A stretch of DNA of 64,000 nt. Origin: Scolanthus callimorphus. Taxonomy: Eukaryota; Cnidaria; Anthozoa; Actiniaria; Edwardsiidae. The stretch lies in the NCBI GenBank assembly GCA_033964015.1, contig CM066924.1, forward strand, positions 1,798,001 through 1,862,000, in the 5' to 3' direction. Of this stretch, positions 1 to 10,238 are shown piece after piece (position 1 is the first letter of the stretch; every line of letters starts with the position of its first letter). The notes under the pieces are model-generated. The model made no database searches. It was not told the DNA's origin and saw only the letters and a list, made by a program, of their open reading frames with translations. The translations under genes were made by a program, and so were the position numbers.

Positions 1-250
1 TACAGGTATACGCTGTTTATTTCGGTAAGCAATCTTGTGTTAAATGTAGCGCTTTCTACAGGCATACGCTGTTTATTTCGGTAAGCAATCTTGTGTCAAA
101 TGTAGCGCTTTCTACAGGCATACGCTGTTTATTTTAGTAAGCAATCTTGTGTCAAATGTAGCGCTTTCTACAGACATACGCTGTTTATTTCGGTAAGCAA
201 TCTTGTGTTAAATGTAGCGCTTTCTACAGGCATACGCTGTTTCTTTCGGT
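1..250. repeat. 56-bp tandem repeat, cut by left edge
   Basis: Units start at 1, 57, 113, 169 and 225 (period 56). Each reads roughly TACAGGCATACGCTGTTTAT, then a TTTCGGTAAGCAATC block, then AAATGTAGCGCTTTC. About 4.4 copies are visible and the array probably continues to the left. The copies differ by only one to three bases. It is unrelated to the 55-bp satellite that follows. From 251 to 720 I see no gene or repeat, only AT-rich single-copy-looking sequence. Confidence 0.9.
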
Positions 251-720
251 GTTTATAGTTGCAATTTGTCTCAAAACCATCGGCTTTCTCCGTGGCTGCA
301 ATTTTTCTAAGCGATTTATGAATTCTGCATTTCAAATCTCAAAAATAAGAAATAAAGCGTCTACATGACTGGCAGAGAGAAGTCGGTGATGTGATTTTGT
401 TTTGTACCGATCCTTGTAACACAGCAAGCATTTTTTTGTTGACACAATATAGATTCACGGGTATATCCGATATCCGACACCGTACTCGCTCTCCAGTTTA
501 TATGGAATTTTATCACCATCTTCAACCATCTTGATTTAAAAAGCATTTCTCCACATTTTATGGAAATTCTGACATGTCGATATTCTGTTCTCCATTTTTT
601 TTTGGAGAAATAACCTGCATCTCCAGCTAGCTGTAGATTTATCCTAAAAAACGTTTCGGTGTGGATATTTTCGACAGTCCGGATTTAAACATTAGCTCCG
701 GAATTAAATCAAGACGTGTT

Positions 721-1852
721 TGTCTCGTGTTTGATATACTACTTCTCAGTGTTTGCATGTCCTGATTAAACACACTGTCTCGTGTTTGATATACTACTTC
801 TCAGTGTTTGCATGTCCTGATGAAACACGCTGTCTCGTGTTTGATATACTACTTCTCAGTGTTTGCATGTCCTGATGAAACACGCTGTCTCGTGTTTGAT
901 ATACTACTTCTCAGTGTTTGCATGTCCTGATGAAACACGCTGTCTCGTGTTTGATATACTACTTCTCAGTGTTTGCATGTCCTGATGAAACACGCTGTCT
1001 CGTGTTTGATATACTACTTCTCAGTGTTTGCATGTCCTGATAAAACACGCTGTCTCGTGTTTGATATACTACTTCTCAGTGTTTGCATGTCCTGATTAAA
1101 CACGCTGTCTCGTGTTTGATATACTACTTCTCAGTGTTTTCATGTCCTGATAAAACACGCTGTCTCGTGTTTGATATACTACTTCTCAGTGTTTGCATGT
1201 CCTGATGAAACACGCTGTCTCGTGTTTGATATACTACTTCTCAGTGTTTGCATGTCCTGATAAAACACGCTGTCTCGTGTTTGATATACTACTTCTCAGT
1301 GTTTGCATGTCCTGATGAAACACGCTGTCTCGTGTTTGATATACTACTTCTCAGTGTTTGCATGTCCTGATGAAACACGCTGTCTCGTGTTTGATATACT
1401 ACTTCTCAGTGTTTGCATGTCCTGATAAAACACGCTGTCTCGTGTTTGATATACTACTTCTCGGTGTTTGCATGTCCTGATTAAACACACTGTCTCGTGT
1501 TTGATATACTACTTCTCAGTGTTTGCATGTCCTGATGAAACACACTGTCTCGTGTTTGATATACTACTTCTCAGTGTTTGCATGTCCTGATGAAACACAC
1601 TGTCTCGTGTTTGATATACTACTTCTCGGTGTTTGTAAATCCTGATTAAACACACTGTCTCGTGTTTGATATACTACTTCTCGGTGTTTGTAAATCCTGA
1701 TTAAACACTTTGTCTCGTGTTTGATATACTACTTCTCGGTGTTTGTAACTCCTGATGAAACACACTGTCTCGTGTTTGATATACTACTTCTCAGTGTTTG
1801 TAAATCCTGATGAAACACGCTGTCTCGTGTTTGATATACTACTACAAAATCC
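721..1852. repeat. 55-bp satellite, array A (20 copies)
   Basis: Twenty units of exactly 55 bp run from 721 to 1,820, followed by a partial unit. The unit begins TGTCTCGTGTTTGATATACT, continues with an ACTTCTCAGTGTTTGCATG block, and ends CCTGATGAAACACGC. Each unit carries the inverted repeat AAACACG-CTGTCT-CGTGTTT. Variant positions are few (TGAAAC/TAAAAC/TTAAAC, GCATGTCC/GTAAATCC, CACGC/CACAC). No indels occur across 1.1 kb. The period is not a multiple of three, so it is not coding. It forms the left end of duplication unit A. Confidence 0.97.
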
Positions 1853-2729
1853 GAATAGAAGGCTAATAAAATATTTTATGGCATGCTTCCTCTCCTATAT
1901 ACGGCAAAGGAATGCGTCAGAATAAAATGAATTTGACTGGAAAGAGAAACTAATTTACTCCAGAGAGCGAGATTTCTGTGAACCGTAACACTCAGATTTT
2001 ATCAGTCTTCTACTCATTAATAGCTTTCTACTTATCAAAAGAAATTATTTTGAACATGCTTAAATAAAATAATTTTCACAGACTAAAAACCTTTGACTTC
2101 TTTGTTTGTCATTCCTAGAGTTTTAAAATTACAAACCATAATTTCACATTGAAGGGTGAGAGACGGGAGCTGTCACATTTAAAAAATGGAACCTTGGAAT
2201 AATGGATGTTTAAAGGGACAGAGTCACGATTTTAGGGCTAACTTAGCTTAGCTAACTTTGCTAACTTAGCTAACTTTGCTTAAATGTAGCCAAATTCAAA
2301 AGAAATGAGCAAAATAATCATCTAGATTTGTTAAATAACCTATCAACTGCTAGATAAGCAAAAATTGGGAGTATTTTCGTGTGATATCATCAAGGTAATG
2401 TACGCATGCGCAGGAGGGTTTGTGTTGGAGAATAAGTGCAAGGCCTCGCCTTCGTCCTCGTCTTCCTTATACTCCTCCGAGTGGACAAGAACTTTTCTTT
2501 GATCGGTGCTGTGATCTGAAGCACAACGAGAAGTGTGTTTAACTTCCTAAAATTGTGGCTTCTAGAACGTCAAGGAAGCTCTCGTGATATACATACTTTA
2601 TACACGGGGGAAACATCAGTAAATAACATGTAACTACACGAAATATACTATTAAAATATACATTTACAATTACATATTTACTGTTTTACATGTTTGCCGT
2701 GAGCCCGACCTAGGAAAAATGGTTTTGCT

Positions 2730-2905
2730 CGGCGCTTTTTGAAGGTGTACAGAGTTGGAGCTGTACGCAAAGACACAGGAAGCTCGTTTAAGAGGACTTT
2801 TCATAAAATTGGTTCGTGGTTTTGGTAAGGCTAACTTATTATCGGTATCGCTGAGAACGCATTCGATAGGACCTGTATTCGGACGTTTCACGTTATTAAA
2901 TAATC
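2730..2905 (-). pseudogene. LINE reverse transcriptase C-terminal remnant (copy A)
   Basis: On the minus strand this reads ...ECVLSDTDNKL, LPKPRTNFMKS... and corresponds to the better preserved copy at 22,105-22,283. Copy A lacks 22-23 nt after the KPRTNFMK motif, so the frame is broken, and the stop is also mutated. The PRTNxxKKSFxYxxxxLxN pattern is typical of the extreme C-terminus of animal non-LTR retrotransposon polymerases. This family assignment is from memory of the motif. Upstream domains are not recognisable. Confidence 0.5.
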
Positions 2906-3036
2906 AGGGGCGATGCTGATCTTTTATCTTGAGAGAAACGCTACTTGTGACTCAATCATCAAAATCTCTCCTGAAGGTTGAGGAGAATGGGAATTAAAAG
3001 TGTGACTAGATAATCTACGACTGCACCTATAAATAG

Positions 3037-3216
3037 TAGACCTCCTCGGCTTGGGCATAATGTTTTCCCATTTCAGATCACGTGGCATTCCCCGTGGCAT
3101 TCAGGGCCTGAGGATATATGAATATGGAAGCATCCCAAACAAAGAAAGATTATTTCTTAAATGAACGGCAGGTGGACAGAAATGGGAAAACATTACGCGC
3201 AAGCCGAGGAGGTCTA
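3037..3216. mobile_element. Short foldback element (MITE-like), copy A
   Basis: TAGACCTCCTCGGCTTG... on the left matches, as an inverted repeat of about 40 bp, the right end ...CAAGCCGAGGAGGTCTA. The arms also share ATGTTTTCCCATTTC. The 180-bp unit is repeated in duplication unit B. It is non-coding; ORFs here are arms of the palindrome. Confidence 0.7.
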
Positions 3217-3893
3217 TTCCAAGAGTAGCGGTTACAAAAAAAATCAAAACATTTAGAATAACGTAATAGGAGATGCGAGAAATTGGGCTGGCGAGCAGGC
3301 TCACATTTCATGCGTAAACCACATCTTCTTGTCAACTGTTTTTTTAACACAACGCAAGTTGTTACATACGTCCTACAAGGGATATTCTGCAGAAACGACT
3401 ACTTTTCAAATAGTTCTCGGTTAAGCGTAGCCTGAATTTTCAGACGGCTGAAAAGGCAGGCTAGGTCTAGCCTTAGAGACTAGAATACTTATGTTGTACG
3501 TTATACGCCAATTTTCTCACCAGAACATGAACTCAGCACAAAAAATAGCACATTGTCTTGTTTGTTCTTTACAAATTAAGGCAATATTAAAGGGACTGTG
3601 TCACGGTTATTTGAATAAATTCGTAAATACAGCTCTAAATTTGTCAATCTTATCACCCCGGAATCACTTATATCACTTGATATTCACCTTATACCCAATG
3701 TACGTAACTTTTATCTGCAAGCCTGCAGATTTTCGTACACATTTTGATGTAACCTCAAACTTTGAAAACCGCTCATCCGCCAACAAGATTTCAAAAACTC
3801 ATTGTTGCAATCCGTTTCCATCCGCTCTGTTATAGGTCCATACAGCCTGCAACTATGATCACTTTGTAGTTAAAGGGCTATTTAACAATCCTA

Positions 3894-4039
3894 CAATGGG
3901 GGCCAAAAATAAGTAAACACTTGCTATCCAGGCTGTTTCCCGCTCCCCTGTTCAATGTTGTTTGGTGCGCGCAGCGTTCAATTCAAATTGGCATACTCCA
4001 ACATTGGAAGTACTTACTACATACTTTTGTCCGCCGCTG
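3894..4039 (+). mobile_element. TA-target MITE, left copy
   Basis: It starts CAATGGGGGCCAAAAATAAG and ends ACTTTTGTCCGCCGCTG. Reverse-complementing the end gives CAGCGGCGGACAAAAGTA, which aligns with the start, so these are imperfect terminal inverted repeats. It is nearly identical to 5,611-5,765, with a short divergent stretch before the right end. Confidence 0.7.
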
Positions 4040-5610
4040 TCTGAGTGAAGTAACGCATGCGCACTAGCCTACTTTAGGCACTTGGAAAAATAATACGTGA
4101 CTGTCTGAAATCACACGCAAATGAGGGCTTATTTGTTGCCCCTAAAGTTTCCCAAAAAAATGGTGTTTAGGAGAAAATTTATTCCTAAACCAGTGCTTTC
4201 ATATTATTCAGAACATACAGAACAGTTTTTCAAACGCTTCTGCTCGATTCTTAAAATATTTCGCTTGATGTTTTCTGTCGATGTCATCGTTTTGCACGGG
4301 GTGTTTGAGCTGATAGTTTGCGCCAAGTGCGAAGTTATTAAAGGCAAAAAATCTTACAGCTAGTTTTAACCACGAGATTCTAGATAAAAGGGAGAGTTTA
4401 CGATTCTCAATCCGCAGCACGGGGGAAGTTTACTTGTTTGTTTGTTTGCTTCTTAACGAGATACAGCACTCTGTCTGGTACAGGGCCATGTGCCATCGGT
4501 AAATGGTTAAGTTGCCGCCATTTGACTTAACCATTAGAAAAACCTTGGTTCTCCGGGATAATTGATTTCAAACTAGGATAAAAATATCACTATATCTTCA
4601 CTAACACTACATTATTTGTTCTCAACCAAAAAGGCGACAGAAAAATACAGTTTTAATGAAGTAAAAAGCGTGGTAAACCATTAGCGACAATATAATATAA
4701 AGAGTAATACTTGTCTTCTTATCAGTATGAGCAGCTTAACCATTCAACTTAACCGTAATATTTTTCTTACATGCTCAAAGGTAAACAAAGTTCTAACCCT
4801 GTATGTCGAATATAGCGCTAGATTGCTAGCCATTTCAAAAGCTTAAACTTTAAAATGTGGATAAAACGAAGACATTTTGGCGAGTTTAAATGAACGGTTA
4901 AGTCGGTTAAGTGTAATGTGGTGGTGCTTGTTTAACCATATGTATTTGCATATTTGGCGTCCGTAGAAGGCCCGAGGTAGTTGCGCATGGAAAAAGCATC
5001 GAGTTAATTTCTTGTCATTGCTTTTGACATCTCAGAAACCTCGCTTTTGAACATTATTCTTGCTTTCGTGAGATGTTTCCATTACAATAACTAAACTGAT
5101 AGCCTTTGATTTTTTTGTAACTGAACTTCCAGAAAACTTCGCTGGTAACTCGCTAGTAATTTTGAGTCTGATTGGCTTTCCTTTCGTCCTATTATTTGTA
5201 CAATTTGTCCTAAGACTTTAACAATACTTTATAGATTTCAGTTTCGAATATTACTACATTCTCTTAAAGAATTAAATCGGCCAAATCTTCAAAACACACA
5301 CCGATGCTCAGCCTATTGCGCTCCTTTGTCAAGTACCGTTAACTTTGCTTGATCCTTCTATCGTGAATTATAGTACAGAGCTCGTTCTTCAGATAATCTG
5401 TTTTATTTTTCTCCTCTATAAGTTGCCTAAATTTATTGTGCTTTCATTATGAGACTCAAATCCGTAACTTTTGCCTATGTTAGCGAAATTTTGAGCAAAA
5501 ATGTATCGCGTAATGACGAAAAACCCGGCTCTTGCGCGACACTATTAGGTCACGTTATCCTTGACTAAACTGTCATTTTGACGAATGCCAGGTATCGATT
5601 TCAGCTCAGA

Positions 5611-5765
5611 CAATGGGGGCCAAAAATAAGTAAACACTTGCTATCCAGGCTGTTTCCCGCTCCCCTGTTCAATGTTGTTTGGTGCGCGCAGCGTTCAATT
5701 CAAATTGGCATACTCCAACATTGGAAGGGGGAACGGGGTGTTTACGATACTTTTGTCCGCCGCTG
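5611..5765 (+). mobile_element. TA-target MITE, right copy
   Basis: This is the direct-orientation partner of the copy at 3,894. The two share about 118 bp from CAATGGGGG to ACATTGGAAG, then differ, then share ACTTTTGTCCGCCGCTG. Its right end abuts the genomic TA of the empty site in unit B. Confidence 0.7.
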
Positions 5766-6816
5766 TAGACCAGTATTTAGGCTATCCATAAGTTATTTGT
5801 TTGTTTTTTACATCATCAAAAGTGTGCAAAAATCATGACACCGCTCCTTTAAGTGCTCGTTGATGAAATAAATAAAAATGAAATTTTCAGTAGAATCCCA
5901 TGCTATGACTCTATCTCGCGTGCTGATTGGCTGAAATCGAGGGAGATTTTTTGTGGAATTACATGGCTGCAAAAGTAGAATCTAATGAAAACACAGGACG
6001 CCCACGAAATTAATTTACTACGAAATTAAATTTCGTCGCTGCGCGACTCGGGTGATATCGATTTTTCGCGTGAAATTTAGTGTGGAATTCCCTCGTCGGA
6101 TAATGGATTTACCTATAGAATGTCAGTATGCGATTAACGCTCCACATCAAACCATGCTGTACAATTCCAACTGAGCGAGTCAAAATAATTACACAACATT
6201 CAAAGAGATGAAAGTATAACTACTTCCAATTTGACTGCTTTGGTTCTCCGTCACAAAATGCCGGTGAAAATGGCCGTTCCAGTTTTAAATAATTCATTAA
6301 ACTACCAAAGTCCCTTCGATAATTCAAGCAAAATGTCAGCAGTCTTGCCAGCAATGCAGCAGATGTTATATTAAAACTCCTTGGCCTCATATACGGTTCA
6401 GAGGACTAGAAATCCAGTCGGGTGGAACAGCTTTGATACGGCAAGAAGAAAGCGTGAGGCTAAAGGTGTAATCGTCATTTAAACATCCCGTTAAAAAGGC
6501 AAGTAAAAACACCAATCTATTTTTTTATTTATTTACAAAAGTATCCCAAAGATCGGGAAAATTCTACACAGAGCGAGGCTCCCTTAGTCAGTAGTGCATG
6601 TGGAAGACGGGATCTACGGTTTGAAATCCTTATCTGAGATGACGCGAAGGTCTAACCATTTGCAGATGTTGAAGCAAAAGCAGCACCTCTCTCATCAGTT
6701 ATTAAGAATATACCCCGTGGCACGTCCTCGGAATATCATACACGTTATTATTACCAATCAGTGAATAGTCATTTTCGCGCGCTCTGCTTGGTTCCTGAAA
6801 TAGCAGATATCAAAAA

Positions 6817-7123
6817 TTATTATTCAGCACATCGATGCACTGCCCAAATATGGTCATTGGAACGCCAATAGCTGTCTTCTGTACATGACAGCTATCCTGC
6901 AATATCCGTCTCTCAGGGAAATATGATGTTTTGAGCTCGTAAATAATACACAAAAGTCATTTTTTTCGGTTTTTTTTTGTGTGCTATCGATGTGCTGAAT
7001 AATAAAACCATTATCCTGCTCGATTTTGCAGAATATCGTCTGATTTTAGCCAACTCGGGACTTCGTCCCTCGTCGGCTAAGTATCAGACGATATTCTGCG
7101 CAATCTCGCAGGATAATGGTTAA
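6817..7123. mobile_element. Foldback insertion present only in unit A
   Basis: Unit B reads ATATCAAAAACTATTTGCTG without interruption (around 24,321-24,340). In A about 307 bp is inserted between the AAAAA and CTATTT. The insert holds two consecutive palindromes. One is TTATTATTCAGCACATCGAT versus ATCGATGTGCTGAATAATAA. The other is ACCATTATCCTGC...CAGAATATCGTCTGAT versus its inverse ending GCAGGATAATGGTT. It looks like two nested or adjacent MITEs. No ORF. Confidence 0.75.
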
Positions 7124-7226
7124 CTATTTGCTGTTTTGAGAAAACTCTCAAAATGGCGGCTCTTTTCGCGCGCGATACTGCGTCTTGAATCTTTAAAAAC
7201 CGTATTTTATTCTACGGATTTGGTTT

Positions 7227-7233
<7 letters not shown>

Positions 7234-7259
<26 letters not shown>

Positions 7260-7286
7260 CCTAGCGGTGGATATATACCTCGACGT

Positions 7287-7321
<35 letters not shown>

Positions 7322-7325
7322 TCCC
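7234..7325. mobile_element. Truncated hairpin MITE (copy A)
   Basis: It begins AACAACTATCCCCCTCAGGG and holds the palindromic core ATATATACCTCGACG...CGTCTCGGTATATAT. The right terminus, present in unit B (24,443-24,551), is missing because a 38-bp deletion removed it together with the left tip of the adjacent foldback. Confidence 0.65.
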
Positions 7326-8340
7326 TCGAAATGGTTTGTGCGCTCATCTGTGTCCAGAGCTGAACTACCAGGTTATACATATCGGGCTATAACTTTTGCG
7401 TTTTTTTTTTGCCGATTCCAGTAATTCTTTTTGTAAATCAAGCACAAATGACCCTAGATTTGCTTCGAATTCTCCGATCTTTGCTATCTTTTTCATCTAA
7501 GTAACAATTCTTAAATACAAAGAAAACCCAATAGTTTTAATGCCCTCTCATAATAGAATCTTGCAGATATTTTCGGCTTAAATCTTGGCGATGCTCATTA
7601 GAAGACTTGTACTTTCATCTGGCCAAGTTTCAGAAAATTCGTAGGCCAGAAATGTATTAGCGAGGTGGATGTCGTAGACGCACAACAAATTAAGCCTTTC
7701 ACTAAGGCATGAATGTAAAAATTTCCTGTGCATTTACAGATTTACAAATTTACAGAGTGCGGGATGCCATAAATTTCTGTGTTTTTCTGGTTTTATGCCC
7801 CAAAGAAACGGTGCTTCTCAAGTTAAGTGGTTTGGATTTAAAGCAATTGCTCTTAACATATAGTTTGACATGCATCTAGGTAACTTGTCCCAAAAAATGA
7901 TAGGTTGAAATGCTTTTATTAGTGCACAGGAAATTTTTACATTCATGCCTTAGTGAAAGGCTTAATTTGTTGTGCGTCTACGACATCGACCTCGCTAATA
8001 CATTTCTGGCCTACGTATTTTGTGAAACTTGGCCAGATGAAAGTTCAAGTCTTCTAATGAGCATCGCCAAGATTTAAGCCAAAATATCTGCAAGATTTTT
8101 TAATGAGAGGGCATTAAAAACTATGGGGTCGTCTTTGTATTTAAGAATTGTGACTTAGATGAAAAAGATTGCAAAGATCGGAGAATTCGCAGCTAATCTA
8201 GGGTCATTTGTGCTTGATTTACAAAAAGAATTACTGGAATCGGCCAAAAAACGCAAAAGTTATAGCACAATATGTATAACCTGGTAGTCCAGTTCTGGAC
8301 ACAGATGAGCGCACAAACCATTTCGAGCGAGTCACCTTAA
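7326..8340. mobile_element. Long foldback element, internally deleted (copy A)
   Basis: The left arm starts TCGAAATGGTTTGTGCGCTC and the right arm ends with its inverse followed by GAGTCACCTTAA. Compared with the intact copy at 24,559-26,174, copy A lost the left tip and the centre (the part corresponding to about 24,976-25,587). The arms still pair over about 400 bp. Non-coding. Confidence 0.8.
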
Positions 8341-8834
8341 GCAAAGCATGTCAACCTATATAACGTTGGAAAGCTTTTAGAATGGATTAGCAGGCTATGG
8401 CAAAAAGAAATAACTTATTAATAAATAAATATAATTTTAAAGATTGATTAAAATATTTGGTGTGTCATTGACTCCCAAGTAACACATTGTTTTAATCCTT
8501 AAAAGTATTTCTCAAAAACCGTGTCTGCGCGTTTTTTTTTTTCAATTTGTTTATAGTTCAAAAGTTATGAAACTGTGAATTTTTTAGAGCTGCACGTTCT
8601 TTTTTAAATTTGTTTAGTTGAAACGTTATGAAACTTTGACATTTTTAGAGCATGAAAAGGCTTTTTAATTTGTCCTTCCAAATTAAAAGTTTCATAACTT
8701 TTGAACTAAATCCTTATTAAAACAATGTGTTACTTGGGACTCAAGGTCCAGCAGTTCGACGGCGTTAGCTCGCTAAAATGGCACACCAAAATATTAATCA
8801 ATCCTTAAAAAATATTTATATTTTCTTCCTTCCT

Positions 8835-9852
8835 TTAACTCTTTCCTGACGGCCAATTTTCCTCTGTTTTAAGCCTTTTTGTGTCTATAAATTATTTTGG
8901 GCTCTGAATAATCCATATTTGGGGTTACCATAGAAATAGCCGCTGATCTACAGTTCTAGGGGCGCATGGCTTGCAGTGCTGTTTCAAAACATCGAGTACA
9001 CTCTTTACTGAGAACGCGAGCTCGATTTAAACAAGGTTTGTTTTGAATTTTTGGATATTTTGGAGTCATTTGCCATCTATAGCAAGCGCCAGATGGGCAG
9101 CCTTAAGCCTGATGACGGCCTAGAGTTGAGCGCCTCAAAGAACCGAGGGGTTTTCAGCTTATTTCAAGTCAAAGAACCGATCAAAATGGCGGACTCGTGA
9201 GTTTTGACCACAACTTGAAGTGAGCTGACTGCTTGTCTATAGATGGATTCCATAAACCTACCATGGCACTTTTTGGAAGATGTGGCCAACAAAACATGCA
9301 AAAAGCTTGAAATTAAGCCAGGAGGTCTGGGTGGCTCGGCACTTATAAAAAATCCTAAAAGTGAAGATGGAGGGACCTCTATGGCTGGTGAATGGCAGTT
9401 ACCCATAATTCAATGCGGTCCCAAATGGATGAAATTGTGTGGAGCTGCATATATCTCTGGTATCTATGGTTACTACTCAGCATTGTTAAGGAGTTAGAGG
9501 ACACAAAGGTACTCAAAATGAAGAAAAGGCACTGCTCTTCTAGTTGCATGTATATTTATTTGCATTAGAGGTTGTTTTTATTAAATTAGTTAGCTGTGAC
9601 TATTCGATGTTTTGTGCTTTTTGCATCGTCAGAAAAAAAGCATTTTTCACTATTTGCAGATTTTGAAGTGCCATTTCATGGATCAAAGCCTTAGTTTGTT
9701 CGAAAAAAGTAATATCACATTGTTTGAAACAGCAATCATAGACATGTCAGGCAGTTTGGAAATAACTTTCCCAAAAATGAAGGCCCTGCAATTTTTCAAA
9801 GCTATATGTGGTTTTCCACGTAAATTTGTGTGGACCGTCCGCAAAGAGTTAA
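8835..9852 (+). mobile_element. piggyBac-like element (TTAA-flanked), copy A
   Basis: It is flanked by TTAA at 8,835-8,838 and 9,849-9,852. Termini are inverted: TTAACTCTTTCCTGACGGCC on the left and, reverse-complemented, TTAACTCTTTGCGGACGGTCC on the right. TTAA targets and TTAAC-CTTTG-type tips are characteristic of piggyBac-like transposons. At 1.0 kb it is too short for a full transposase, so it is probably non-autonomous. It is present in both duplication units, hence older than the duplication. Confidence 0.6.
9243..9497 (+). CDS. Hypothetical 84-aa ORF inside piggyBac-like element (A)
   Basis: It begins MDSINLPWHFLEDVANKTCK and ends YYSALLRS. A good splice-acceptor-like sequence (TGCTTGTCTATAG) directly precedes the ATG. 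The copy in unit B (27,084-27,338) differs at only two residues (I4M, E42G). I recognise no domain. It could be a relic of a transposase exon or an unrelated short ORF; the position inside the TTAA element favours the former. Confidence 0.35.
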   Translation: MDSINLPWHFLEDVANKTCKKLEIKPGGLGGSALIKNPKSEDGGTSMAGEWQLPIIQCGPKWMKLCGAAYISGIYGYYSALLRS

Positions 9853-9860
9853 ATCATTGA
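9612..9860 (+). CDS. Hypothetical ORF ending at right tip of piggyBac-like element (A)
   Basis: The frame runs through DQSLSLFEKSNITLFETAII and MSGSLEITFPKMKALQFFKA and ends VWTVRKELNH. The last codons are formed by the terminal inverted repeat itself. It is preserved in unit B (27,437-27,700) with a frame change near the start. It may be the second exon of the ORF at 9,243. No domain recognised. Confidence 0.3.
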   Translation: MCFLHRQKKSIFHYLQILKCHFMDQSLSLFEKSNITLFETAIIDMSGSLEITFPKMKALQFFKAICGFPRKFVWTVRKELNH

Positions 9861-10238
9861 AGTCGGTGCATCTCTTGAGCTCGATTTACAAGGCCAGGAA
9901 AAGTCAGACACACTGTTGGGATAAGGAAGAAAACGTGGCTTCGCTTCCAAAGCTATGACTGAATCCTTGCTACGCCCCCAATTCTCTTATAGGGGGGCTC
10001 AATTAATTGGACGCCCTAGGCCTACTGTTACATAATAGGTTAATATAGTAATAGTTCAATCAAGGGCATATGATATATGACACTAAACCGGAAGGAAAAA
10101 AATCATATTCGCGGTTGCAAATATTTTATTCATTAATAAGTTATTTCTTTTTACAAGCTTTCTAATGATATATAGGTTGGCATGTTTAGAATGTATAGAA
10201 TGTTCTATACAACTATGCATTTGCGTGTCCTTTCGCAG

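Larger units (their letters stand above)
3894..5765. mobile_element. 1.87-kb insertion bounded by two direct MITE copies
   Basis: Unit B has the uninterrupted site CCTAGACCAG at 23,281. In unit A the same site is opened at the TA dinucleotide: TA at 3,892-3,893, insertion 3,894-5,765, TA at 5,766-5,767. The two ends of the insertion are direct copies of one approximately 150-bp MITE (3,894-4,039 and 5,611-5,765). The inner segment (4,040-5,610) starts TCTGAGTGAA and ends TTCAGCTCAGA, a short inverted repeat. I find no transposase ORF inside. The outer TA duplication suggests the whole block moved together. Confidence 0.75.

Noticed and set aside
3894..5765. LTR retrotransposon with short LTRs
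   Set aside because: The 150-bp end repeats have their own inverted tips, no TG...CA ends, no primer-binding site, and the target is a TA dinucleotide.
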